64,000 nt of DNA. Origin: Paenibacillus_AR mesotrionivorans. Its GTDB lineage: Bacteria; Bacillota; Bacilli; Paenibacillales; NBRC-103111. The translations under genes were made by a program, and so were the position numbers. The notes under the pieces were generated by a model, which was not told the origin of the DNA, ran no database searches, and saw only the letters and a list, made by a program, of their open reading frames with translations. Shown here piece after piece: positions 16,717-25,204 of this stretch; positions within the stretch are counted from its first letter, which is position 1; each line of letters starts with the position of its first letter. The stretch lies in the NCBI RefSeq assembly GCF_046098205.1, contig NZ_JBJURJ010000002.1, forward strand, positions 248,001 through 312,000, in the 5' to 3' direction.

Positions 16717-16764
16717 AAAAACCTCGCTTTCCCAACGGGATATTCCCATGGAAAGCGAGGTTTT
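16717..16764. terminator. Bidirectional terminator between helD2 and the MFS gene
   Basis: AAAACCTCGCTTTCC pairs with GGAAAGCGAGGTTTT around a loop of about 17 bases, with A and T runs on both sides, serving both convergent genes. Confidence 0.9.
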
Positions 16765-16766
16765 AT

Positions 16767-18065
16767 TTATGGCTCTGTGCGGACTGGCGCGGCAAGCTCC
16801 GTTTCACCGAGTCTCTTCCGCAGCCTGCCGCCGGCAACGGCCACCGCCAGATATAGCACTAGAAACAGAAGCATAATTCCTGCGGAAAACCGGTACATCA
16901 CCGCATAGCTGGTGGCCGCAGCCACCACTCCCAGGCCCATGGAGCCCACGGCAACCCCCAGATCAATGCTGTTGTAAAACAGGCTGTTGATCAACCCATG
17001 GCTGGACCGTGGAGATCCGCCCAGCATCCAGGCCTGCACAGTAGGCTGGACGGCGCCATAGCCCAATCCGAACAGGAGTGCGGAGGACATGAGCATCACC
17101 ATGGAGTGGGTATAGGACAGCAGTCCGAGGCTTGCCACCAAAACCATAGCGGCGGGCACCAGAACCACAGCATGCCCCCGGGTATCATAAAGCCAGCCCG
17201 AAACCGGCCGGACAGCCAGCACCGTGAGGGCATTAAACAGGAAAAACAGGCCGATATTGGCCAACCCGATGTCCCGCCCGTACAATGCCAGAAAGCTGAG
17301 AATGCCTCCGTAGCAGGAGGACAGCAGCGTGTTCAGTGTTAACGGCAGCCACAGCCTGCCGGCCAGCCCTGTTGAAGGCGGCTCCTCCCTCTGCCGGACA
17401 CCGCCGGAAGCATTGCCGGCTGCCCGTTGAACTTCCACAGCGCTTCTTTTGCTTGATTCAGCCTGGGAAGATACTCCCGCCGCCCGCGTAATGGCCAATA
17501 GAGGAATAACCGCCGCTGCCGCAACCGCTCCCCACACGGTCAACACGCCGAAGCCGAAGCCGTCCAGAAGCGCCAGGCCGATCATTGGCCCAAAGGACAT
17601 GGCCAAGCTGGTGGACAGGCCAAAATAACCGATGCCCTCCCCCATCCGGCGGGTGGGGATAATCCGGCTCACCAAGGTGGGCATCACCGTGCTGCCCATG
17701 CCGAAGCCGATCCCGAATAACATACGTAAAGCCAGCAGCGAACCCAAGGAATCTGCCAGCGGATAAGCCAGCGTAGCCGCTACGGAAATCCCAAGACTGG
17801 TATAAAGCAGCCCTGTTTTGCTGATCCGCTTCATCAAGGCGGCTGTGGCGAAGCGGGCCGCAATAGCCGTCAGCGCAAACAGGCTGGTGACCAGGCTGAG
17901 CGCCACATCCCCCGGGGCGAACCGGTCCTTCACGTAGGACGGAAACGGGGACAGCAGCATTTGGAGACACATGAACATCAGGAAATAGCTGATGGTCAGA
18001 ACAATAAAGGAGCGGGTCCATAATGGCTCGGCACCGCCCGGCTGGGACAAAGGTTTGCCGCTCAT
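16767..18065 (-). CDS. Major facilitator superfamily efflux transporter
   Basis: 432 residues with about twelve hydrophobic segments and a polar central loop (about residues 200-235). The N-terminal half carries the MFS A-motif region MKRISKTGLLY and the glycine-rich RMLFGIGFGMGSTVMP; the second half has VRPVSGWLYDTRGHAVVL, the repeated A-like motif. It is translated from an ATGA overlap with the MarR gene, the usual arrangement for repressor-controlled drug or metabolite exporters. The substrate is unknown. Confidence 0.87.
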   Translation of the reverse strand: MSGKPLSQPGGAEPLWTRSFIVLTISYFLMFMCLQMLLSPFPSYVKDRFAPGDVALSLVTSLFALTAIAARFATAALMKRISKTGLLYTSLGISVAATLAYPLADSLGSLLALRMLFGIGFGMGSTVMPTLVSRIIPTRRMGEGIGYFGLSTSLAMSFGPMIGLALLDGFGFGVLTVWGAVAAAAVIPLLAITRAAGVSSQAESSKRSAVEVQRAAGNASGGVRQREEPPSTGLAGRLWLPLTLNTLLSSCYGGILSFLALYGRDIGLANIGLFFLFNALTVLAVRPVSGWLYDTRGHAVVLVPAAMVLVASLGLLSYTHSMVMLMSSALLFGLGYGAVQPTVQAWMLGGSPRSSHGLINSLFYNSIDLGVAVGSMGLGVVAAATSYAVMYRFSAGIMLLFLVLYLAVAVAGGRLRKRLGETELAAPVRTEP

Positions 18066-18541
18066 TCCTTAACCCCCTGTTCCTTCTCCAGGAGGGCATC
18101 GGCGAAACGGATAATCTCCTTCAACCGGGCTAACAGTGCGTCATACGCCTCTTCCCCTAAACTATCCGCCAGCTCCCTGTTTACTCCACGCTCCAGCGGC
18201 TCTGTGTTCTGTGCCAACTCCCTGCCCTTACCGGTAGGATACAGACGGAAGGATCTCCGGTCCTGTTCCCCCGGCTTCCGGGAAATCAGCCCCTTCTCCT
18301 CCAGTACATCCAGAATCCGGGTCACTGTCGGTTTATCCTTACAGGAACGTTCGGCAATCTCCTTCTGGATCAGACCCTCCTGCCCGGCAATCAAATGAAG
18401 CACCGACCATTGTTCGGGACTAATCCCATACTCCTTCAGACGCTGCCCAAAAAGCTGGGACATCCGCCGGGAAGCGACACCTAATGCAAAGCCTAGCGAT
18501 TGGTTCAGCTCCCACTTCACATCATCCAATGATTCCTTCAA
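18062..18541 (-). CDS. MarR-family repressor of the MFS operon
   Basis: About 159 residues. The winged helix is clear: LFGQRLKEYGISPEQWSVLH, KEIAERSCKDKPTVTRILDV, EKGLISRKPGEQDRRSFRL with the wing DRR motif. I start it at TTG 18541, six bases after AGAGGG; a longer reading from 18628 runs through the promoter. The stop overlaps the MFS start. A large inverted repeat covers the promoter, so the operon is probably self-repressed and induced by a small ligand, perhaps the exporter's substrate. Confidence 0.9.
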   Translation of the reverse strand: MKESLDDVKWELNQSLGFALGVASRRMSQLFGQRLKEYGISPEQWSVLHLIAGQEGLIQKEIAERSCKDKPTVTRILDVLEEKGLISRKPGEQDRRSFRLYPTGKGRELAQNTEPLERGVNRELADSLGEEAYDALLARLKEIIRFADALLEKEQGVKE

Positions 18542-18558
18542 TTCAATCCCTCTTCCAA

Positions 18559-18604
18559 AATAGTTGTTTAAACAATTATATGTAAAACAACTATTGTGGG
18601 TCAA
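18559..18604 (-). promoter_or_regulatory. marR promoter with nested palindromic operators
   Basis: On the minus strand TTGACC (18604-18599), 18-base spacer, TATAAT (18580-18575). Perfect 11-base arms AATAGTTGTTT and AAACAACTATT (18559-18569 and 18585-18595) enclose the -10 box, and a second palindrome TTGTTTAAACAA (18564-18575) is nested inside. This fits a MarR dimer-pair operator. Confidence 0.8.
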
Positions 18605-18610
18605 TACCAG

Positions 18611-18644
18611 AAAAGCAGCCTTCCCCAAAAGGGATAGGCTGCTT
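18611..18644 (-). terminator. Intrinsic terminator of the sdhCAB operon
   Basis: On the minus strand AAGCAGCC and GGCTGCTTTT form the stem, with a loop of about 16 bases. It lies just upstream of the marR promoter. Confidence 0.75.
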
Positions 18645-18673
18645 GTAATTTAAAATAGATTTCTCCGGGGGCT

Positions 18674-18724
18674 CCCCCAAAAGTAATCGGAATCTGCTTC
18701 GAAGCATCACGTCACTTTTGGGGG
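18674..18724. repeat. CCCCCAAAAGT palindromic repeat, copy 1 (3' end of sdhB)
   Basis: Perfect 11-base arms CCCCCAAAAGT and ACTTTTGGGGG enclose about 29 bases containing GCTTC. It starts six bases past the sdhB stop. Two close relatives lie at 42217 and 42285, also at gene 3' ends. Confidence 0.8.
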
Positions 18725-18730
18725 ACCGCT

Positions 18731-19498
18731 TTACATCCCCAGCCATTTTTTGAACAGACGTTTGGTGGTATCCGCATTCATGGCTCCGATGGAGGTGGTC
18801 AGCGGAATACCCTTCGGGCAGGAACGCACGCAGTTCTGGGAGTTGCCGCAGCCCTCGATGCCGCCGTCGGTCATCAGAGCGTCCAGGCGTTCCTCCTTGT
18901 TCATTTCCCCGGTGGGATGGGCATTGAACAGACGCACCTGGGAAATAGCGGCAGGCCCGATAAAGTCCGTTTTGTCGTTGACATTGGGACAGGCCTCCAG
19001 ACAAACGCCGCAGGTCATACATTTGGACAGCTCATAGGCCCACTGGCGTTTGGATTCCGCCATCCGCGGTCCTGGCCCCAGATCATAGGTGCCGTCAATG
19101 GGAATCCACGCCTTCACCTTCTTCAGCGCCTTGAACATCCGCCCCCGGTCAATAACCAGGTCCCGGACCACCGGGAAGGTGGACATAGGCGCAACCCGGA
19201 TCGGCTCCTCCAGGTGATCCACCAAGGCGGTGCACGCCTGCCGGGGTTTGCCGTTAATGACCATGGAGCAGGCGCCGCAGACCTCCTCCAGACAGTTGGA
19301 CTCCCAACAAACGGCAGAGGTTGAACCTCCTTCCGCGTTTACGGGATTCCGCTGGATTTCCATAAGCGCCGTAATCACATTCATATTGGGACGGTACGGA
19401 ATCTGGAACTCCTCCGTATACGGCTTGCTGTCCGAGCTGTCCTGCCGGGTGACGATGAATTTGATGGAGCGTTTCGCCGCTGCTTCAGCCATAGTCAT
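18731..19498 (-). CDS. sdhB: Succinate dehydrogenase iron-sulfur subunit
   Basis: Carries electrons from SdhA to the membrane anchor in TCA complex II. 255 residues. The [2Fe-2S] domain has CWESNC, CGAC and the fourth Cys in RQACTALV; the C-terminal ferredoxin domain has CMTCGVCLEACP and CGNSQNCVRSCPKG for the [4Fe-4S] and [3Fe-4S] clusters. Its ATG overlaps the sdhA stop by four bases, so translation is coupled. It is the last gene of the operon and is followed by a palindromic repeat and a terminator. Confidence 0.97.
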   Translation of the reverse strand: MTMAEAAAKRSIKFIVTRQDSSDSKPYTEEFQIPYRPNMNVITALMEIQRNPVNAEGGSTSAVCWESNCLEEVCGACSMVINGKPRQACTALVDHLEEPIRVAPMSTFPVVRDLVIDRGRMFKALKKVKAWIPIDGTYDLGPGPRMAESKRQWAYELSKCMTCGVCLEACPNVNDKTDFIGPAAISQVRLFNAHPTGEMNKEERLDALMTDGGIEGCGNSQNCVRSCPKGIPLTTSIGAMNADTTKRLFKKWLGM

Positions 19499-21258
19499 TG
19501 CGCCCCCTTCTTTTTCTTGTCGGTGGTGTAATCCCGCTTCCGCGGGGTAATCAGCGAGGTGTCCACAGCCTCATAGGTGATCTTCGGCCCGTCGGGATGA
19601 TGGGTGGCGATGGTGGTTTTCAGGAATTGTTCGTCGTTGCGGTCCGGAAAATCAGGCTTGTAATGGGCACCGCGGCTTTCATCCCGGAGCAGCGCCCCCA
19701 GCGTCATGGCATCCGCCAGCTCCAGCATATTCCACAGCTGCCGGGTGAAGGCCACACCCTGGTTGCTCCAGCGGGAGGTATCGTTTACATTGACCCGGGC
19801 ATAACGCTCCTTCAGTTCCTTGATCTTGACAATGGTTTCCTCCAGGCGTTTGTTCACCCGCACCACCGTCATATTGTTGGTCATCCAATCCCCCAGCTCC
19901 TTGTGGAGGACATAGGGATTTTCATTGCCGTCCTTTTTGAGCAGGTCCTCATATTGCTTTACCCGTTTTTGGGCCTCCCGCTCGAATATGGTAGAGGAAA
20001 GATCCTCGGCATGCTTGTCAAGCCCGCGGACATATTCAATGGCTTTCGGCCCCGCCACCATTCCGCCAAAAATCGAGGACAGAAGGGAATTGGCCCCCAG
20101 CCGGTTGGCGCCGTGGTACTGGTATTCACATTCCCCTGCGGCGAACAGCCCGGGGATATTGGTCATTTGATTATAATCGCACCATAGTCCGCCCATGGAA
20201 TAGTGGACAGCAGGGAAGATTTTCATGGGAATCTTCCGCGGGTCCTCACCCATGAATTTTTCATAGATTTCGATAATGCCGCCCAGCTTGATGTCCAGCT
20301 CCCGGGGATTCTTGTGGGACAGGTCCAGATAAACCATGTTCTCCCCGTTGATCCCCAGCTTCAAATCCACACAAACGTGGAATATCTCACGGGTGGCAAT
20401 ATCACGGGGCACCAGATTGCCGTAGGCGGGATATTTTTCCTCCAGGAAGTACCAGGGTTTGCCATCCTTGTAGGTCCAGATCCGGCCGCCTTCGCCCCGG
20501 GCGGATTCGCTCATCAGCCGCAACTTGTCATCCCCGGGAATGGCTGTAGGGTGAATCTGGATAAACTCCCCGTTGGCGAAATGGACCCCTTGCTGGTAAA
20601 CAGCAGAAGCGGCCGTACCGGTGTTAATCACCGAATTGGTGGTTTTTCCGAACACGATACCCGGTCCGCCCGTGGCCAGGATGACGGCGTCCGCCTTGAA
20701 CACCTCAATCTCCATACTCCGCAAATTCTGGGCGGTAATGCCGCGGCATACCCCTTCATCATCAAGAACGGCGGACAGGAACTCCCAATGCTCATATTTG
20801 GTTACGAGCCCCGCTTCCTCCTGGCGCCGGGCCTGCTCATCCAAGGCATACAGCAGCTGCTGGCCGGTAGTCGCTCCCGCAAAGGCAGTGCGGTGGTACT
20901 TGGTGCCTCCGAAACGCCGGAAGTCCAAAAACCCTTCGGGTGTCCGGTTAAACATAACCCCCATCCGGTCCATCAGGTGGATAATGCCCGGTGCAGCCTC
21001 GCACATGGCTTTGACCGGAGGCTGGTTGGCCAGAAAGTCCCCGCCGTATACCGTATCGTCAAAATGCTCCCACGGGGAATCCCCTTCCCCCTTGGTATTG
21101 ACTGCCCCGTTGATGCCCCCTTGAGCGCATACCGAATGGGAGCGCTTAACGGGAACCAGGGAAAACAGATCTACATGAACGCCGGCTTCCGCGGCTTTAA
21201 TCGTTGCCATCAGACCGGCCAAACCGCCGCCGACCACAATAATGTTCGAAGTCGCCAT
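19495..21258 (-). CDS. sdhA: Succinate dehydrogenase flavoprotein subunit
   Basis: Oxidises succinate to fumarate using covalently bound FAD. 587 residues. N-terminal dinucleotide fold VVGGGLAGLMATIKAAEAG, the FAD-attachment histidine in KRSHSVCAQGGINGA, the catalytic region GEFIQIHPTAIPG and SARGEGGRIW, and HYSMGGLWCDYNQMT with GANRLGANSLLSS. The ATG follows AGGAGG. The 135-base gap to sdhC is unusual for this operon and holds three consecutive hairpins joined by a linker also found before helD2; the last hairpin ends one base before TTAGGAGG. Confidence 0.97.
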   Translation of the reverse strand: MATSNIIVVGGGLAGLMATIKAAEAGVHVDLFSLVPVKRSHSVCAQGGINGAVNTKGEGDSPWEHFDDTVYGGDFLANQPPVKAMCEAAPGIIHLMDRMGVMFNRTPEGFLDFRRFGGTKYHRTAFAGATTGQQLLYALDEQARRQEEAGLVTKYEHWEFLSAVLDDEGVCRGITAQNLRSMEIEVFKADAVILATGGPGIVFGKTTNSVINTGTAASAVYQQGVHFANGEFIQIHPTAIPGDDKLRLMSESARGEGGRIWTYKDGKPWYFLEEKYPAYGNLVPRDIATREIFHVCVDLKLGINGENMVYLDLSHKNPRELDIKLGGIIEIYEKFMGEDPRKIPMKIFPAVHYSMGGLWCDYNQMTNIPGLFAAGECEYQYHGANRLGANSLLSSIFGGMVAGPKAIEYVRGLDKHAEDLSSTIFEREAQKRVKQYEDLLKKDGNENPYVLHKELGDWMTNNMTVVRVNKRLEETIVKIKELKERYARVNVNDTSRWSNQGVAFTRQLWNMLELADAMTLGALLRDESRGAHYKPDFPDRNDEQFLKTTIATHHPDGPKITYEAVDTSLITPRKRDYTTDKKKKGAQ

Positions 21259-21275
21259 ATCCGTCCCCTCCTAAG

Positions 21276-21377
21276 GGCTTTCCGTAAGGAAAGCCAGCAT
21301 CGTAAGCATAAGCTTGGGTTTTCTGTAAGAAAACCTGCGTCGTAAGCATAAGCTGGGGCTTTCCGTTAGGAAAGCCC
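21276..21377 (-). repeat. Hairpin-linker array between sdhC and sdhA
   Basis: Read in the sdh direction: hairpin GGGCTTTCC/GGAAAGCCC (21377-21356), linker AGCTTATGCTTACGACGC, hairpin GGTTTTC/GAAAACC (21335-21317), linker AGCTTATGCTTACGATGC, hairpin GGCTTTCC/GGAAAGCC (21295-21276), then TTAGGAGG. Linkers are almost identical to those before helD2, while the hairpin arms differ but remain paired. Confidence 0.88.
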
Positions 21378-21393
21378 GGAATCGATAGAATAA

Positions 21394-22056
21394 TCAGGGC
21401 TGCAATAGCGCCGTCACGGGCCGCTGGCTGAAGTCCATACCGGCGAAAGCCGTCAGCGCCAGAATAAACATCACGGACATTACCACGAATACGCCCATCC
21501 ACACATAGCCGGAAATCCGCTGGGAGCGAGGACCAATGGTGATGCCCCAGCTGACCAGGAAGGACCACATGCCGTTGGCGAAGTGGAACGAAACCGAAAC
21601 CACCGCAATCACATAAATCACAAACGCCCAGGGCTGGCTGATAATCTCATGCATACGCACGCCTAATTGGTCATGGGCTACATTGCCCAATGCCACCTGG
21701 ACCCGGGTTTCGAACACGTGCCAAACAATAAACAGAAGCGTAATCACTCCCGTCACCCGCTGCAGAGTGAACATCCAGTTGCGGAAATAGCCGTACTGCT
21801 TGGGGTTGTTGCGGGCGGTATAAGCTACGTACAAGCCATACACGCCATGGTACAGGATGGGCAGCCAGATGCCGAAGAGCTCCATAAAGAATACCAGCGG
21901 AAGGCTGTTCAGCCACTCCACCTTGGCAAGAAAGCCCTCATGCCCCTCGTGATACGCTGCGTAGTTGGTATAAAGATGCTCCACAAGAAATGCGCCCACC
22001 GGAATGACACCCAGCAGGGAATGCAGCTTACGGTAGAAATAGGAATTCCCCTTCAT
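21394..22056 (-). CDS. sdhC: Succinate dehydrogenase cytochrome b558 subunit
   Basis: Single-polypeptide membrane anchor with five membrane segments and two haems, as in Bacillus, carrying electrons to menaquinone. About 220 residues. Candidate haem-ligand histidines: FYRKLHSLLGVIPVGAF, VEHLYTNYAAYHEGH, YHGVYGLYVAY, VWHVFETR and SFHFANGMWSF. The ATG at 22056 follows GAGAGGGG by about 9 bases; a TTG two codons earlier is too close. First gene of the operon, divergent from a LysR regulator. Confidence 0.95.
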   Translation of the reverse strand: MKGNSYFYRKLHSLLGVIPVGAFLVEHLYTNYAAYHEGHEGFLAKVEWLNSLPLVFFMELFGIWLPILYHGVYGLYVAYTARNNPKQYGYFRNWMFTLQRVTGVITLLFIVWHVFETRVQVALGNVAHDQLGVRMHEIISQPWAFVIYVIAVVSVSFHFANGMWSFLVSWGITIGPRSQRISGYVWMGVFVVMSVMFILALTAFAGMDFSQRPVTALLQP

Positions 22057-22269
22057 ACGCAAAAACCCCTCTCAGCAGCGTTGTCACAAACCGTTCACAA
22101 AACTCATATTACCATTTTCCCTATTATTTCTCATGTAAACGCTGCATTTCTAAATGTGAACATTCTGTGTCTCCCCTTATGTTAACGCTTTATGGCTTAA
22201 TAGGGAAGTGCATTTTTATTATAATGGGTTATGTATGTTCGCTATATGAGAGAAAAGAGGATAACTTCC

Positions 22270-23196
22270 GTGCAGAATAACCTGGATATATTCGCTGTTG
22301 TTGTGGAGCAGGAAAGTCTGAATAAAGCCTCCCGTGTACTAAATTTGTCCCAACCCGCATTGTCCCGGAAAATCATGCACCTGGAGGAGGAGATGGGTGT
22401 CGCCCTCTTCGAGCGCAGGGGCAAACGTCTGGAGCTGACCCGGGCAGGCCGCATTTGCTATGATTATGCGCTGCGGATGCGGGAAATGACCGCCGAGTTC
22501 GAAACCCGGCTGCGGCCCTTCATCTCCCCCGAGATGCCGTCGAGCATTACCATCGGAGCCAGTCTCACCACCCTGCAATCCAGTCTCCCGGAGATTATTT
22601 CCCTGTTCAATAAGGACCACCCGCAAACCGACATTCAAGCCATTACCGGCAAAACCCATGAAATCGTCGAACTGGTGCGGGAAAATAAGGCGGATTTTGG
22701 ACTGGTCGCCTCGGTGATCGACCATCCGCGGCTGGAGTGTTACCCCTTGTTCGATGACCACCTGTCCCTGGTGCTGCCTGCCGGGCATCCGTACCTGAGC
22801 CGGACGGATCTGACCATGAAGGACCTGCATCAGCTGCCTATGATCCTCTTTTCCAAAGGAACCTGGTATCGGGTGCTCATGGACGAGCTGTTCGAGCAGC
22901 ATGACGCTTATCCCAATGTCAAAATGGAGATCGACTCCTTCGAAGCCATTCTCCGATTAGGCTCCGTATTGGGCTGTGCCACGCTTCTGCCCGCCTCCTA
23001 CCTGGAGCGGACCCTTGGCGGAGGGAGCTCGGAGATGAAGGCTATCCAGCTGCCCGAGCTGTTGGCCGCCATCCGCACCACCTCCCTGATCTTGAACACG
23101 GAGGGAAGCGTTCAAACCGCCGTACATGCGTTTGTGGCGCGGGCGCAGGAGTTTTACCGGGCGGAAGGGAACCGGAGGGTGGATGGGCAAAAGTAG
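22270..23196 (+). CDS. LysR-family regulator divergent from sdhCAB
   Basis: About 308 residues. Winged helix: NLDIFAVVVEQESLNKASRVL, LSQPALSRKIMHLEEEMG, ALFERRGKRLELTRAG; effector domain from about 90 with SITIGASLTTLQSSLPEII. GTG 22270 follows AGAGG by about 9 bases; a longer reading from 22231 runs back towards the likely -10 box (TATAAT near 22220). The divergent position suggests it controls sdhCAB, as LysR proteins commonly bind between themselves and their target; CcpC regulates TCA genes in Bacillus, but I cannot show this is CcpC. Confidence 0.88.
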   Translation: MQNNLDIFAVVVEQESLNKASRVLNLSQPALSRKIMHLEEEMGVALFERRGKRLELTRAGRICYDYALRMREMTAEFETRLRPFISPEMPSSITIGASLTTLQSSLPEIISLFNKDHPQTDIQAITGKTHEIVELVRENKADFGLVASVIDHPRLECYPLFDDHLSLVLPAGHPYLSRTDLTMKDLHQLPMILFSKGTWYRVLMDELFEQHDAYPNVKMEIDSFEAILRLGSVLGCATLLPASYLERTLGGGSSEMKAIQLPELLAAIRTTSLILNTEGSVQTAVHAFVARAQEFYRAEGNRRVDGQK

Positions 23197-23199
23197 GCA

Positions 23200-23233
23200 A
23201 AAAAAGCCCGCCCCCGTAAACCGGAGGGCAGGC
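23200..23233. terminator. Terminator between the LysR and deacetylase genes
   Basis: GCCCGCCCCC pairs with GGAGGGCAGGC, with G-T pairs, and lies between the two convergent stops; the run of seven A on the plus strand makes it a good minus-strand terminator. Confidence 0.7.
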
Positions 23234-23241
23234 CGTCAAAT

Positions 23242-24099
23242 TTAATGCAGCTTTCTCATTATATTTTTGTGAACCCGCTTCGGGGTCATAAACGGGGAAC
23301 CGGCATTGATCCGCGGAATCTCCATCCAGTTGGTTTTGCGGGTCACTATGCCTGGCTGAACGGTGAAGGCATAGCGGAAGCCGCCTTCCTGGAGAAGCCC
23401 GGGAACCTTGGCGTTGAACATACCATACGGATAAGCATAAGCATCTGCCTTGGACCGGAAACGCTTCAGCTCCGTTGAGCAGGACAGGGTATCCTGCCGG
23501 ATGCGGCTGGTGTACTCCTCATCCGTTTCCGGTTTGCCTTTGTTTTCGAGCTTCCCCGACAGATAGGATTCCTTCGGATTCACCTGCTTGTGCAGGGCAT
23601 TGGAGTGACATTGCAGCTCGGCGCTATTATGATCGGCAAGCTCCGTCATCTCCGCGGCGCTTAGGGAAGGAATCGTGCTCCTCTCCGGATGCCCGATAAA
23701 TTCCGTCACAATAAAATTGACGGCCTGCACCTGATTCCGGGACAGCACCGGGACCGCATGGGTATAAAAGCTTTTGTATCCGTCATCAAAGGTAACCAGC
23801 ACCGCATTGCGCGGCACCTCACCGCCCTGGGTGAAGCGGCGGAAATCCTCCATGGTAATAAAGTGGTAGCCCCGCCGCTTCATATCCTTCAGCTGGCGGT
23901 CCAGAAGCCCGGGTGTAATGGTCACCGAGCCCATATCCTCATCCGCCACGTGATGATAGACCAGCACCGCTACCTTATCCTTATAATAAGGGCGGGAATG
24001 GTTGTTGTCGGCAACGGCAAGGCACAGCATGGTTAACAGCACAACAACGAACAAATAGCGGACAAGCGACGGAAGTGCAAAAAAACGGTGTTGCGGCAA
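23242..24099 (-). CDS. Secreted or anchored polysaccharide deacetylase (CE4/NodB)
   Basis: About 285 residues. N-terminal hydrophobic segment LVRYLFVVVLLTMLCLAVA acts as a signal or anchor. The NodB fold follows: AVLVYHHV, motif 1 TFDDGYKSF with the metal/base Asp pair, motif 2 LQCHSNALH with two histidines, YPYGMF and the late block RYAFTVQPG. The early section (YHHVADEDMGSVTITPGLLD) resembles IcaB/PgaB-type poly-N-acetylglucosamine deacetylases more than peptidoglycan ones. I start it at TTG 24099, nine bases after GAGAGGGG; the upstream reading to 24222 has no site. Stand-alone gene. Confidence 0.85.
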   Translation of the reverse strand: MPQHRFFALPSLVRYLFVVVLLTMLCLAVADNNHSRPYYKDKVAVLVYHHVADEDMGSVTITPGLLDRQLKDMKRRGYHFITMEDFRRFTQGGEVPRNAVLVTFDDGYKSFYTHAVPVLSRNQVQAVNFIVTEFIGHPERSTIPSLSAAEMTELADHNSAELQCHSNALHKQVNPKESYLSGKLENKGKPETDEEYTSRIRQDTLSCSTELKRFRSKADAYAYPYGMFNAKVPGLLQEGGFRYAFTVQPGIVTRKTNWMEIPRINAGSPFMTPKRVHKNIMRKLH

Positions 24100-24459
24100 A
24101 CGAATAAACCCCTCTCGACAATATAAGAAACCGTATCCATTGTACGGCAAACCGCGATAGAAAAAAAGGGAAAGAATAGGATAGAGGCATTCCCTCTTAA
24201 AATAAGCCCGGCAAAGCTGCATAAGCCCACAAATGTTAATGGGGGCTTACGTTTGTTGTTGGGGAAGCGGATGGCTCCGGACAGTTGGAGAGTCCGAGCC
24301 AGACTAGGTGGGCCATCCGGGACGGACACCGGAGCGGGGATGGGAGGTTAGCTTGCAAGGGCGGACTCCGGAGCGGCAGGTTAGCTTGACTTGATGGGGT
24401 GGCCGAGATAAGACTGGTGTTTTGCTTGAATAGAAGAGGCTTCCCGATGGGATGCCCAT

Positions 24460-24644
24460 CTAACGGCGGCCAGAGCCTCTATTTGGCTCAAAAGGCCTGC
24501 GGCAATTTTCTAACGGATGCCAGCGCCGTTATTGGCTCCAAACAGGCCTGTTTCTGGCCATTTTGCTCCACATAGCGTCTCCCACCGCCGTTAGAAAAAT
24601 ATCAACGCCGATATCGCATAAATAGCGGCTCTCACCGCCGTTAG
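24460..24644. repeat. Fixed-geometry intergenic element, CTAACGG type, copy 2
   Basis: Direct units begin CTAACGG at 24460 and 24510; inverted units end CCGTTAG at 24594 and 24644. Offsets are identical to the other copies. In the rest of 24100-24672 I see no gene; 24240-24420 holds G-rich unique sequence. Confidence 0.8.
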
Positions 24645-24672
24645 CCGCTCACTCACCCTCTCACGGGCAAAC

Positions 24673-24718
24673 CAAAAAAAACACCCTCACCTTGCCGGAC
24701 CGGCAGGATGAGGGTGTT
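24673..24718 (-). terminator. Strong terminator after the CD3324-like gene
   Basis: On the minus strand ACACCCTCATCCTGCCGG folds on its complement around a very short loop and is followed by eight T. Confidence 0.88.
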
Positions 24719-24765
24719 TGGGGATAGCGGGGACGGTTATGGAGCCGCGACGGGAGATGGCTTCT

Positions 24766-25056
24766 CTAGGGCGCTGCATTCGTAACCCGTTCCCTGGTTT
24801 TGACGATAATCTTGCGGATGCTGTCCTCAGACAGATGGTACATCTGGATCAGCTCGAAGATGGTGGAGCCGCTTTTGTAGCGGCCATAAATTTCACGGTT
24901 GCGTTTTTCAATGATCAGCCGGGTGCCGTTGTTTTCGCCCCAACCGGCACGCTTCTGTTCTTTTTTGGGAATATAAATGATCTCCCCCTGGATGTAATCC
25001 TGAAGCTGCTTAAGCAAGCTAGGGGGAAGAACGTCCTTTCCGTTTTTGTAACTCAT
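24766..25056 (-). CDS. Small HTH protein, CD3324/Mor-activator-like
   Basis: 96 residues, soluble and basic. The C-terminal half NREIYGRYKSGSTIFELIQM then HLSEDSIRKIIVKTRER reads as a helix-turn-helix like the CD3324 family and Mor/resolvase-type domains; the first half has the conserved GEIIYIPKKEQKRAGWGE. DNA binding is inferred from that family. Its ATG follows CAGGAGG by 6 bases, inside the 3' end of the 43-residue gene upstream (38-base overlap in another frame), so translation is probably coupled. Promoter, 18-codon leader, attenuator, 43-residue protein and this gene form one unit ended by a strong terminator. Targets unknown. Confidence 0.8.
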   Translation of the reverse strand: MSYKNGKDVLPPSLLKQLQDYIQGEIIYIPKKEQKRAGWGENNGTRLIIEKRNREIYGRYKSGSTIFELIQMYHLSEDSIRKIIVKTRERVTNAAP

Positions 25057-25150
25057 ACAGTACCTCCTGGTTATTTGTCATTACGATGATAGAGCGGACA
25101 TGGGTTCCGGTAAGCTGATTGAACAGCACTCCTGCAACTTGCTTCATCAT
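25019..25150 (-). CDS. 43-residue protein of the attenuated operon
   Basis: Begins MMKQVAGVLFNQLTGTHV; 43 residues, no membrane segment, ending in the basic stretch YELQKRKGRSS. Supported by a strong ribosome binding site (AAGGAGGT, 8 bases before the ATG at 25150) and by its position between an attenuator-like hairpin and the CD3324-like gene, whose start it overlaps by 38 bases. I do not recognise the family. It could be a translated coupler or a small regulator in its own right. Confidence 0.65.
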   Translation of the reverse strand: MMKQVAGVLFNQLTGTHVRSIIVMTNNQEVLYELQKRKGRSSP

Positions 25151-25204
25151 TTGACACACCTCCTTAATTTGGTATTTTTTCAATATTTTTCCGTAATGGG
25201 GAAT

